DNA from: Massilia sp. Root418
GTDB taxonomy: Bacteria; Pseudomonadota; Gammaproteobacteria; Burkholderiales; Burkholderiaceae_D
Assembly: GCF_001425265.1 (NCBI RefSeq)
Contig: NZ_LMEC01000020.1
Coordinates: forward strand, 535,299-599,298
Reading direction: 5' to 3'
DNA length: 64,000 nt
The position numbers and the translations under genes are program-made. Positions 26,932-34,827 of this stretch are shown here, in pieces (the first letter of the stretch is position 1; each line of letters starts with the position of its first letter). The notes beneath the pieces were generated by a model. That model saw only the letters and a list, made by a program, of their open reading frames with translations, ran no database searches and had not been told where the DNA came from.

Positions 26932-28011
26932 ATGCGTTCGATTTTCATCCACAACGGCTGGCAGGACTGGGCCACGGCGCTGGCAGTCGCGTTCGCGGTG
27001 CTGACGCTGCTGTACGCGTCGCGCTGCGTGGTGGTCCGGCAGCTCAGCGCGCGCGCCGAGCGCGCCGGCGCCGGCGCGGCGCAGTGGCTGCTGCGGCTGG
27101 CGCGCTCAAGCCTGACGGTGATCATGCTGATCCTGTCGCTGTATGCCGGCAGCCTGCTGCTGGAGCTACCCAACAAGTACGAGGCGCTGCTGTGGCGCAT
27201 TGCCGTGACGGTGCTGCTGCTGCAGGCCGCCATCTGGGGCGACACGGCAGTGCGCGCCTGGCGCGCGCGCCGGCGCGACGGGGCGCCGGAGAGCACCGCC
27301 GGCGCGGCCTCGGCAGCCATCATCGACTTCCTGCTGCGCATGCTGATCTGGGTGGTGTTCACGCTGATGGTCCTGGACAACCTCGGCTTCAACATCACCA
27401 CCCTGGTGGCTAGCCTGGGCATTGGCGGCATTGCCGTCGCGCTGGCAGTGCAGAACATCCTGGGCGACCTGTTGGCCTCGCTGTCCATCGTGCTGGACAA
27501 ACCGTTCGTGGTGGGCGACTTCATCATCGTCGGCGAGCAGCTCGGCACGGTGGAATCGATCGGCCTGAAGACCACCCGCCTGCGCGGGCTGGGCGGCGAC
27601 CAGATCATCTTCTCCAACGGCGATATCCTGCGCTCGCGCATCGGCAACCAGACGCGCATGGAAACGCGGCGCGCGTCCTTCACCCTGCGCCTGCGCTACG
27701 GCACCAGCGCCGAGCAGCTGGCCGCCATCCCCGAACTGATCAAGGAACTGGTGCTGGCCCAGGAACAGACCGCCTCCTTCGAGCGCGCGCACCTGTCCGC
27801 ACTGGGCGAATGGTCGCTCAACTTCGAGGTGGTGTACTGGATCAAGACCGCCGACTATTTCGTCTACATGGATACCCAGCAGGCGATCTACCTGGGCCTG
27901 GTGCGCGAGCTGGCCGAACGCGGCATCGAGTTCGCGTGCCCGGTGCGCATGATCGTGCACGAGGGGCAGGAGATGCCCATGCCGCGCGAGGCGCCCGCGC
28001 GCGCCGCCTAA
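26932..28011 (+). CDS. MscS family mechanosensitive ion channel
   Basis: 359 residues from the ATG at 26932 (GGGAGGG upstream). Membrane helices lie near residues 12-30, 52-78, 88-103 and 125-150. The pore helix and MscS signature SLGIGGIAVALAVQNILGDLLAS leads into the beta domain (DKPFVVGDFIIVG, GTVESIGLKTTRLRG, IIFSNGDILRSRIGN). It is an inner-membrane channel that releases solutes on hypo-osmotic shock. Length and topology fit the medium-sized YbdG/MscM-like branch more than E. coli MscS. It is divergent from the GH1/RmlD fusion. Confidence 0.92.
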   Translation: MRSIFIHNGWQDWATALAVAFAVLTLLYASRCVVVRQLSARAERAGAGAAQWLLRLARSSLTVIMLILSLYAGSLLLELPNKYEALLWRIAVTVLLLQAAIWGDTAVRAWRARRRDGAPESTAGAASAAIIDFLLRMLIWVVFTLMVLDNLGFNITTLVASLGIGGIAVALAVQNILGDLLASLSIVLDKPFVVGDFIIVGEQLGTVESIGLKTTRLRGLGGDQIIFSNGDILRSRIGNQTRMETRRASFTLRLRYGTSAEQLAAIPELIKELVLAQEQTASFERAHLSALGEWSLNFEVVYWIKTADYFVYMDTQQAIYLGLVRELAERGIEFACPVRMIVHEGQEMPMPREAPARAA

Positions 28012-28120
28012 ACGGCGCCGCCCTACAGGCTGGCGCGGCATGCGCCTACGGCCGGCCGCGCGGGGCAGTCTTAGCATGATTTGGCAATCACCCGAACCAA
28101 CGCAACCAGCGGAGGATATG

Positions 28121-28567
28121 ATGGAACAGAAACCGAAACAGCAGAGCAAGCAGAACAGCGAAGGCAACCAGCAGCGCTCGTATGACGAAGGCGGCCACCA
28201 GGGCGGCGGCGCCCACGGAGGCCAGCACTCGGGCGGGCTGGGCGGCGAGCACGGCGGCGGACTGCACGACGTCGGCTCGGCGCAGGGCGGCATGACCGGT
28301 CGCGGCGGCATGGGCGGCAACGACAGCGGCCGCGATGGCAGCAGCCCGGCGCCCGGCCGCCAGGGCCAGCCGCAGGGCGATCCGGGCGATCCGGCGGACG
28401 ACCTGATCGGCATCGACGAACCAGCCGAAGTGCAGCAGAGTGCGCAGCGCGAAGGCATGGGCCACCACCGCCACAGCGGCCGCGCCAACGAGCAGGCGCT
28501 CGACACGCCGAGCGACGAGGGCGACCTGGGCAGCCACCGCCCAGCCGCCGGTAAGGCCAACCGCTAA
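28121..28567 (+). CDS. Gly/Gln/His-rich low-complexity protein
   Basis: 148 residues with no domain I recognise. GGAGG precedes two tandem ATGs; the second (28121) has the better 5-bp spacing. Composition is extreme: Gln/Lys at the start (QKPKQQSKQNSEGNQQR), then a Gly/His/Asp stretch (GGHQGGGAHGGQHSGG) and an acidic segment (PADDLIGIDEPAE). No signal or membrane segment is seen. It is probably intrinsically disordered and hydrophilic, as for desiccation or general stress proteins, but that is a guess. It follows the MscS gene by 109 bp. Confidence 0.7.
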   Translation: MEQKPKQQSKQNSEGNQQRSYDEGGHQGGGAHGGQHSGGLGGEHGGGLHDVGSAQGGMTGRGGMGGNDSGRDGSSPAPGRQGQPQGDPGDPADDLIGIDEPAEVQQSAQREGMGHHRHSGRANEQALDTPSDEGDLGSHRPAAGKANR

Positions 28568-28683
28568 GCGGACTGCGGCCGCGCCGCCAGCCGCTAGCCG
28601 GTAGCCGGTCGCCGGTCGCCGTTAGTGCTGGCTGCTGGCTGCCGGCTGCCGGCCTGCCCCTGTCCGGGGCCGCTTGCGCGGCC
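28568..28683. repeat. Short degenerate tandem repeats in an intergenic gap
   Basis: The gap between two convergent genes holds imperfect repeats of GCCGGT/AGCCGGTAGCC and GGCTGCTGGCTGCCGGCTGCC units. It has no coding potential that I can see and may serve as a bidirectional terminator region. Confidence 0.45.
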
Positions 28684-30066
28684 TCAGGCGCCCATCATGC
28701 CCTGGCCGCATACGCGTATGGTCTCGCCGCTGACGCCGCAGGCGCCCGGGCTGCACAGGAAGGCCACCAGTTCCGAGGCGTCCCTTGGCTGGCCGGCTTG
28801 CATCAGCGCGTTCAGGCGGCTGCCCACTTCGCGCGTGAAGAACGGCAGCTTGGCCGTCATGGCGGTTTCGATGAAGCCAGGCGCGATGGCGTTCACGCAG
28901 ATGCCGCGCGGCGCCAGCAAGGGCGCCTGCGCCGCCGCGTAGCCGATCAGCGCCGCCTTGGTGGCAGCGTAGTTGGTCTGGCCGAAATTGCCGGCCACGC
29001 CGCTGATGGAAGACAGGTAAACGATGCGCCCTTCGTCGCGCAGCAGGCCGTCCGAGAGCAGCGCCTTGTCGATGGCGGCGATGGCGGCGAAGTTGATGTT
29101 CACCACCAAGTCCCAGTCCTCCGGCTGCATGTTGGAGAGCGTGCGGTCGCGCGTGATGCCGGCGTTGTGCACCAGGATGTCCAGGCCGCCGCCCTGGCTG
29201 CGCAGGAATTCCGCCAGCTGGGCCGGCGCGCCGGGCGCGGCGATGTCCAGCGTTAGCGGAATGGCGCCGAACTGGGCGCAGGTGCTGCGCAGTTCCTCGG
29301 CGGCGCCCGCCACGTCCAGGCAGATCACGCGCGCGCCTTCTTGCGACAGGCGCTCGACGATGGCCTTGCCGATGCCGCGCGCGCCGCCCGTGACCAGCGC
29401 GGTCTTGCCGGCCATGACCTGTTGCCACGGCAGCGCAGCGGGGACCGCATCCGTGGCAGGCCGTGCCGCTGCAACCCGCGCCGTGACGCGCACGGACTGC
29501 CCGGACACGTACGTGGCCTGCGCGCCGCAGAAGAAGCGCACCAGGCCGGCCAGCCTGCCCGTGGCGTCGTCGGCGACATAGGCCGTGTTCACGCAAATGC
29601 CCTTGCGTCCCAGTTCCTTGCCCAGCGAACGGCTGAAACCTTCGATGCCGCGCGCCACGGCAGCGCGCAACGGATCGCCACCGGCTCCGTGCAACGGCGC
29701 GGTAACGAGCACCCGGCCATTGCGTGCGATGCGGCGCATGATGGGATGGAAAGCGTCGTACAGCGCGCGGTAATCGGCCGGCGTGCGGCAGCCGGTGGCG
29801 TCCATCACCACGATGCCGGCCTGCTGGCGTTCCCCGTCCGGCAGCGCTGCTGCCACGCTGGCGCCGGCATCCTCCAGCGCGCTGCGCAGCGCATCCGCCG
29901 CATACCCGCCGGCTGCCGCCAGCAGCAACGCGCGGCTGCCTTCGAACGGCCGCGCCTCATAGCCGCCGGCCACGCGCGCCAGCGCCACCGGCTTGGGCAA
30001 ACCCAGCGCGCGCGCAAACGGCCCAGCCAGGCGGCTGCCGTGCAATTTCATCAGTATGTCGCTCAT
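28684..30066 (-). CDS. High-molecular-weight FabG-type 3-oxoacyl-ACP reductase
   Basis: 460 residues from the ATG at 30066 (MSDILMKLHG; AAGGA 9 bp upstream). The N-terminal half (about 1-205) is a degenerate flavodoxin/SDR-like domain without a clear catalytic set. The C-terminal half (about 215-455) is a full SDR: TGGARGIGKAIVERL, NAGITRD, Ser in YLSSISG and NYAATKAAL (Tyr-x3-Lys), then IAPGFIETAM. This two-domain form is the HMW FabG (FabG4-like) class, which reduces 3-oxoacyl-CoA or ACP. It often sits next to acyl-CoA acetyltransferase and hydratase genes, but here it is alone. Confidence 0.9.
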   Translation of the reverse strand: MSDILMKLHGSRLAGPFARALGLPKPVALARVAGGYEARPFEGSRALLLAAAGGYAADALRSALEDAGASVAAALPDGERQQAGIVVMDATGCRTPADYRALYDAFHPIMRRIARNGRVLVTAPLHGAGGDPLRAAVARGIEGFSRSLGKELGRKGICVNTAYVADDATGRLAGLVRFFCGAQATYVSGQSVRVTARVAAARPATDAVPAALPWQQVMAGKTALVTGGARGIGKAIVERLSQEGARVICLDVAGAAEELRSTCAQFGAIPLTLDIAAPGAPAQLAEFLRSQGGGLDILVHNAGITRDRTLSNMQPEDWDLVVNINFAAIAAIDKALLSDGLLRDEGRIVYLSSISGVAGNFGQTNYAATKAALIGYAAAQAPLLAPRGICVNAIAPGFIETAMTAKLPFFTREVGSRLNALMQAGQPRDASELVAFLCSPGACGVSGETIRVCGQGMMGA

Positions 30067-30132
30067 GCCGCTTGTCCTTGGTATCGCAGTAATTCGGATA
30101 ATCGGCAATCATAACCGAGCGCGCCCGGCGCG

Positions 30133-31770
30133 TCAGGCCCTCAGCAGGCGGCCCGCTGGCATCGCACGTTGCGCGTCGAGGCGCTTGCGCATGGCGCGGC
30201 CGGGCAGCGCAGCATCGGCGTGGCCGACTTCGGTGCGGAAGACGCTGGTGACGCCGGCCAGTTTTTCGGCCTGCTCCTTCAGCGATTCGGACGCGGCAGC
30301 CGCCTGCTCCACCAGCGCGGCATTCTGCTGGGTCACGTCGTCCAGCTCAGCCACCGCCTGGTTGATCTGGCCTATGCCCATTTCCTGCTCATGTCCCGCT
30401 GCCGCGATTTCGGCCATGATGTCGGCCACGCGGCGTATGCTGGCGACAATTTCCTGCATCGTGGCGCCGGCCTCGCCAACCTGCTGGCCGCCGCTGTCCA
30501 CCTTGGCCACCGAGTCGCCGATCAGGGCCTTGATATCCTTGGCCGCTTCCGCGCTGCGGTGCGCCAGGCTGCGCACCTCGGACGCCACCACGGCAAAGCC
30601 GCGCCCCTGCTCACCCGCGCGGGCAGCTTCCACCGCCGCGTTCAAGGCCAGGATGTTGGTCTGGAAGGCGATACCGTCGATCACGCCGATGATGTCTTCG
30701 ATACGGGTGGACGAATCGCGGATGGCGCCCATGGTGCAGATCACGCTGCCGACGATGGCACCGCCTTTGACTGCAATGTCGGAGGCCGCCTGTGCCAGCT
30801 GGTTCGACTGGCGCGCGCGCTCGGAATTCTGCTGCACGGTGGCCGTCAGCTCTTCCAGCGATGAAGCGGTTTCTTCCAGGCTGGCGGCCTGCTGTTCGGT
30901 GCGGCGCGACAGGTCCAGGTTGCCTTCGGCGATTTCATGCGTGGCAGTGGCGATGGACGCGCTGCCATCGCGCACGCCGCGCACCATGGCCGCCAGCTTG
31001 GCCTGCATGGCGGCCAGGCCGCGCATCAGCGCCGCCATTTCGTCATGCCCGTCCGCAGCGATGCGGCCGGACAGGTCGCCGTCCGCAATCCGAGTGAAAT
31101 GGTCCACCGCCTGGATGATCGGGCGCAGGATGGAACGTAGCAGCGACACGCAGGCGACCAGCATCAGCAGCACGCCGCCGGCGATGGCACCCAGCGTCAG
31201 CCACAGGCGCTGGCTGTACATCGCCTGGCTGGCGTCGAACTGCGCGCTGTTGCTGCGGGCCTGGAACTCTGTCAGCCTGGCCGCGCTCTCGGACAACGCG
31301 GTGAACAGCGGCTGCATCCGTTTCATGGTGATGGCGTCCGCCTTGGCGGCGTCTCCCGCCTGCACGGCCACCGCCAATGGATGGAAGCCCTCCTCGACGA
31401 ACTTGCGGCGACGGCCGTCCATCTCGTCCGACAGCGCTTTTTCCTCGGCGGTTTGCGGCAAGGCCAGGTAGGCGGCCCAGGCCTTGTCCGATTCGGCCAC
31501 GAAGGTCGCTGCGCGCTGCAAGGTCTTGGGCGCGTCCGGGTCTTCGGGGTGCATGGTCACGCGGTCCATGGCAAGCCGCGCGCGGCTCAGCGACAGCTGC
31601 GAATTGAGGATCGCGATGGCCGACGGCATGGTGTTGGCATTGACGTCGCGCAGGCTGGCATTGATGGTGTTCATGCCGTGCAGGCCGCTCAGGCCGGTGC
31701 CGACGATCAGCAGGCCAAGCAACAGCATGGTGGAAATAAGACGCAACCGGATGGTTGTTTTGGCAAACAT
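30133..31770 (-). CDS. Methyl-accepting chemotaxis protein
   Basis: 545 residues. A membrane helix at about 10-32 is followed by a four-helix-bundle sensor (about 33-190), a second helix ([20 protein letters not shown]), HAMP ([20 protein letters not shown]) and the signalling domain with tip [20 protein letters not shown]. There is no C-terminal pentapeptide. The sensor domain differs from that of the chemoreceptor at 13485-15188, so the ligands probably differ. It has a single-gene arrangement; the 151 bp upstream shows no obvious sigma-28 promoter. Confidence 0.93.
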   Translation of the reverse strand: MFAKTTIRLRLISTMLLLGLLIVGTGLSGLHGMNTINASLRDVNANTMPSAIAILNSQLSLSRARLAMDRVTMHPEDPDAPKTLQRAATFVAESDKAWAAYLALPQTAEEKALSDEMDGRRRKFVEEGFHPLAVAVQAGDAAKADAITMKRMQPLFTALSESAARLTEFQARSNSAQFDASQAMYSQRLWLTLGAIAGGVLLMLVACVSLLRSILRPIIQAVDHFTRIADGDLSGRIAADGHDEMAALMRGLAAMQAKLAAMVRGVRDGSASIATATHEIAEGNLDLSRRTEQQAASLEETASSLEELTATVQQNSERARQSNQLAQAASDIAVKGGAIVGSVICTMGAIRDSSTRIEDIIGVIDGIAFQTNILALNAAVEAARAGEQGRGFAVVASEVRSLAHRSAEAAKDIKALIGDSVAKVDSGGQQVGEAGATMQEIVASIRRVADIMAEIAAAGHEQEMGIGQINQAVAELDDVTQQNAALVEQAAAASESLKEQAEKLAGVTSVFRTEVGHADAALPGRAMRKRLDAQRAMPAGRLLRA

Positions 31771-31921
31771 GTGGAACTCCGTTTTCAGGGCAATGCCATC
31801 GTCCGGCGCTGATCCGGGCGGAACGATGCTGTCACCTGTGAGTGATGCTGAAACGGAGGTTGGGTTTCGACATGCGAATGTTTCTAGGTTGCATCTATTC
31901 TAACGGTATGTGCTGCCCAGG

Positions 31922-33241
31922 TCAATTTAATCGCGCCCCGGGCCAGCGCTGGTACGCTTCCAGCGCTTTGGCAGGGCCGTTGCTGAACCAGGCGTAGCCG
32001 TTGCGGCGTTCCAGGCTAATGGCGTTGACGTCGTCGTGGATGCTGCGGTCGCGGTCGCCGAAGATGGGCTTCATGGTGGCGATGTCGTAGTAGCGCGACC
32101 AGAGCGGGCCGGCTCCGGGCCTGGCTACCAGCCTGCGGCCGTTGACCGGGTCTTTGCCGGTCCATTCCACGTCCCGCAGCGCGGCACGCTGCAGCCAGGC
32201 TGCGGCCGCGCGCACGGCGGCCACGGAGTCCGGTTCGGGATCGGGAAGGCTCATGAGCAGCATGGCAAGGCTGGCGCTTTCGCCGCTGGCCAGCGCGGGC
32301 GGTTCGAAATTGCGCGCGCCGACGGGGGCAAGCGTTATCGGGTCGTGCTGCTGGCACCATGCGGTGCGCTTGCCGTCCACCACGATCTGCGTGGCGACGA
32401 TCAGCCGCACTGCCCTGGCGGCGGCGGCGCGCGCTTCGCCGGCAACCGCAGGCGGAACAAAGGCGTAATCCCCCTTTCCTGCAGCGCCTTTGCCTGCGGA
32501 GATCTCGTTCAACAGCGACACCACGCTGGACAGGGCGTTGTCGTTGAAGGTGATGGCGTCATGGTAGCCGCCTTGCAGCGGGTAGATCTGCGGGTAGCCG
32601 CCGTTCGGGTACTGGGCGTTAAGCAGGTAACGCAGGCCCTTGGCAAAGGATGCGCGGTAGGCGTCGCCGTCGGCGCCGGGGGCCTGCGCCTGCACGCGTG
32701 CCAGGAAGCGCAGCTCGGTGGTGGTGGCGTCGTTGTCGATGGTGCCGACGAAGTTCCAGGCGTCCTTGCGCGGCGGCGAGCCGGGCACCATGTCGTCCAC
32801 CACGTAGTGCTGGCCGGGCTGGCGCGGCGGGCTGGCGCGGTCGGCGTTCTTGCCCCAGCCGCCGGCCGGCGTCTGATAGCTGAGAATGTTGGCGGCGACC
32901 CGGCGCGCGTCGGCGCTGCCATACCACGCGGCCGGGCGGTTCAGCGGCATGCCGCCGTCGTGGCTGGTGTTGTGCGGCGGTGCTGGCACTGCTGCCTTGC
33001 CCGGCGCGGCCTCGCGCTCCGCAGCCAGCGCGGCCTTGTCGGCGGCCATCAACGCGCGCGAACGCGCCAGGTAGGCCAGCCAGGCGCCCTGCTCCGCCGG
33101 CGCTGCGGCGGCAATGCGCGCTTCGCTGAGCGCTTCCGGCGTCTGCATATAGCCGATGATGCCGGCGTGGGCAGCGAGCGGCACAACGCCCATTGCCAGC
33201 AGCGCGGCAGCGGTGGCAGCCGCGAGTGTTTTCTTGATCAT
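31922..33241 (-). CDS. pelA: Pectate lyase, polysaccharide lyase family 10 type
   Basis: 439 residues from the ATG at 33241. The signal peptide ends near PLAAHA. Seen family motifs: PAGGWGKNAD, TIDNDATTTELRFLAR, YPNGGYPQIYPLQGGYHDAITFNDNA, and near the C-terminus LERRNGYAWFS. The enzyme cleaves polygalacturonate by beta-elimination outside or in the periplasm. It is the last gene of a three-gene set: its start overlaps the stop of the DUF5060 gene (ATGA), which in turn overlaps the large glycoside hydrolase gene the same way. Confidence 0.92.
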   Translation of the reverse strand: MIKKTLAAATAAALLAMGVVPLAAHAGIIGYMQTPEALSEARIAAAAPAEQGAWLAYLARSRALMAADKAALAAEREAAPGKAAVPAPPHNTSHDGGMPLNRPAAWYGSADARRVAANILSYQTPAGGWGKNADRASPPRQPGQHYVVDDMVPGSPPRKDAWNFVGTIDNDATTTELRFLARVQAQAPGADGDAYRASFAKGLRYLLNAQYPNGGYPQIYPLQGGYHDAITFNDNALSSVVSLLNEISAGKGAAGKGDYAFVPPAVAGEARAAAARAVRLIVATQIVVDGKRTAWCQQHDPITLAPVGARNFEPPALASGESASLAMLLMSLPDPEPDSVAAVRAAAAWLQRAALRDVEWTGKDPVNGRRLVARPGAGPLWSRYYDIATMKPIFGDRDRSIHDDVNAISLERRNGYAWFSNGPAKALEAYQRWPGARLN

Positions 33242-34827
33242 GGAATCCTCACAATGCGCAACGCCATATAGGGCCGGGCCGGCAGCGGAATGCTGCGGCC
33301 GTGCTTGTCGGCGAAGGTGTAGTTGTCGCGTTTGGCGATCTCGAAGGTCCCGTCCACCGGCGTGACCGTCATGTTCCAGGTGTCGATGACTTCGGCCCGG
33401 AACTTCATCCCATCCTGAAGACCGGTCTTGAACAGCACGAACGGCCACTCCTTCGGCGTGCCCAGCCCGAAATAGCCGAGATAGTATTCAGCGTGCTTGC
33501 CCGCGAACGGGTGGCCTTGCCACTTGTCTATCGGCTCCAGCCCTTCCGCCGGGCTCTCGCTCAGGATCCTGCGGAAGAAGGCCAGGCGCGGCGGGCTGGT
33601 GCCCTTGAACACGCCGCCTTTGGCCAGCCACACCATGCCGTTCGGGTCCTCGTAGCTTTCACTGTGGCCGACGTAGGTGCCGGCGATAGCGCCCATCCAG
33701 AAGCGCAGCACCATTTCCTCTGGCTTGAGCTGGCCCCAGCGGCGCGAGAAGTTGCCCTCGTATTTGACTTCGTCGTACACCACCGGCTTGTTGTAGACGT
33801 CGCGGAACAATACGGCGCGCTCGTAATCTTCCGCGATGGCGCCGCTTTGCACGCTCACGTGCGTTACCCAGGGATGGGTGTGGTTGTAGAACACGAAGGC
33901 GTTGTGGATGGAGCGCAGGTGCTGGTAGGGATCCTCGCGCTGCACGGTCTGGAAGTAGCTGTCCCAGTCTGCCATGGTCTTCTCCTTGAGGAAATCAAAC
34001 TCGTTGGCCATGGACCACCACACGTTACGGTAGGCGCCCAGGCGCGCAACCACGTAGCGCAGATAGCGCTGGTTCACGTCGGCCGGCAGGCGGTCGAAGC
34101 CCCAGTAGCCCTTGTCGTAGGGGTGGAACAGGATCAGGTCCGCTTCGACGCCGATCTCGCCCAGCTGGTCGACGCGCTTTTCGAGGTGGCGGAAGAATTC
34201 GGGATTGAAGCGCGTGAGGTCCCAAGCCTTGGGCGGCTGGCCGACGAACGGGAAGCGCGGCGGCTCGCTTTTGTCGTCGTGGTTGGGAAAGATGGCCATG
34301 CGCAGCTTGTTGAACGGTGCGGCTGCCAGCGTCTTCAACGTCTGCTGCTCAAGCTCTTCGGTCTGGTGCGCCCAGGCGTAGCTGGTGGTGCCCACCTGCC
34401 AGAACGGGGTGCCGTCCTGGTAAGCGAAGTGGCGCACGTTGTGCACGCGCACCGGACCGTGATTGCCGGCCGACGGCGCGGTGGCGGTCACCTTGCCTTT
34501 GCGGCCATTCAGTTCCGCGCGGTTGCTGTGCGTCTCGTATGTCCAGTCGCCGGTTTCGGGCGGCATGAACCGGATCTTGTACTGGTCCTCGCCGTCGTAG
34601 AAGCCTGCCACTTCCAGGGTGCGTGCGCCCTGCCGGAAAGTGGCGGACAGCTCTACGTCCATGAAGGGATTACCCCCCGACGGGCCGGACAGGGCGATTT
34701 CCGCCCTGCCCCAGCGCTCGACGGTGGCCTGCGCCCCGGTTTGCGCCGTCGCCAGCGGCGCGGCAAGCGCGAGGCCGAAGGCCAGCGCCAGCAGGAACAG
34801 CTTTTTCATCATCAGTTTCTCTTTCAT
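33238..34827 (-). CDS. DUF5060/DUF4038-type glycoside hydrolase
   Basis: 529 residues. The ATG at 34827 overlaps the upstream stop (ATGA), which favours it over the tandem ATGs at 34809 and 34812. A signal peptide follows (KKLFLLALAFGLALAAPLATAQ). Then a DUF5060 beta domain (ERWGRAEIALSGPSGGNPF, TGDWTYETHSNRAEL), a TIM barrel of the DUF4038 type (FNKLRMAIFPNHDD, WWSMANEFDFL with a likely acid Glu, YDEVKYEG with a second Glu) and a C-terminal beta domain (YLGYFGLGTPKEWPF). The family acts on plant cell-wall glycans; the context with pectate lyase suggests pectin side chains. Confidence 0.82.
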   Translation of the reverse strand: MKEKLMMKKLFLLALAFGLALAAPLATAQTGAQATVERWGRAEIALSGPSGGNPFMDVELSATFRQGARTLEVAGFYDGEDQYKIRFMPPETGDWTYETHSNRAELNGRKGKVTATAPSAGNHGPVRVHNVRHFAYQDGTPFWQVGTTSYAWAHQTEELEQQTLKTLAAAPFNKLRMAIFPNHDDKSEPPRFPFVGQPPKAWDLTRFNPEFFRHLEKRVDQLGEIGVEADLILFHPYDKGYWGFDRLPADVNQRYLRYVVARLGAYRNVWWSMANEFDFLKEKTMADWDSYFQTVQREDPYQHLRSIHNAFVFYNHTHPWVTHVSVQSGAIAEDYERAVLFRDVYNKPVVYDEVKYEGNFSRRWGQLKPEEMVLRFWMGAIAGTYVGHSESYEDPNGMVWLAKGGVFKGTSPPRLAFFRRILSESPAEGLEPIDKWQGHPFAGKHAEYYLGYFGLGTPKEWPFVLFKTGLQDGMKFRAEVIDTWNMTVTPVDGTFEIAKRDNYTFADKHGRSIPLPARPYMALRIVRIP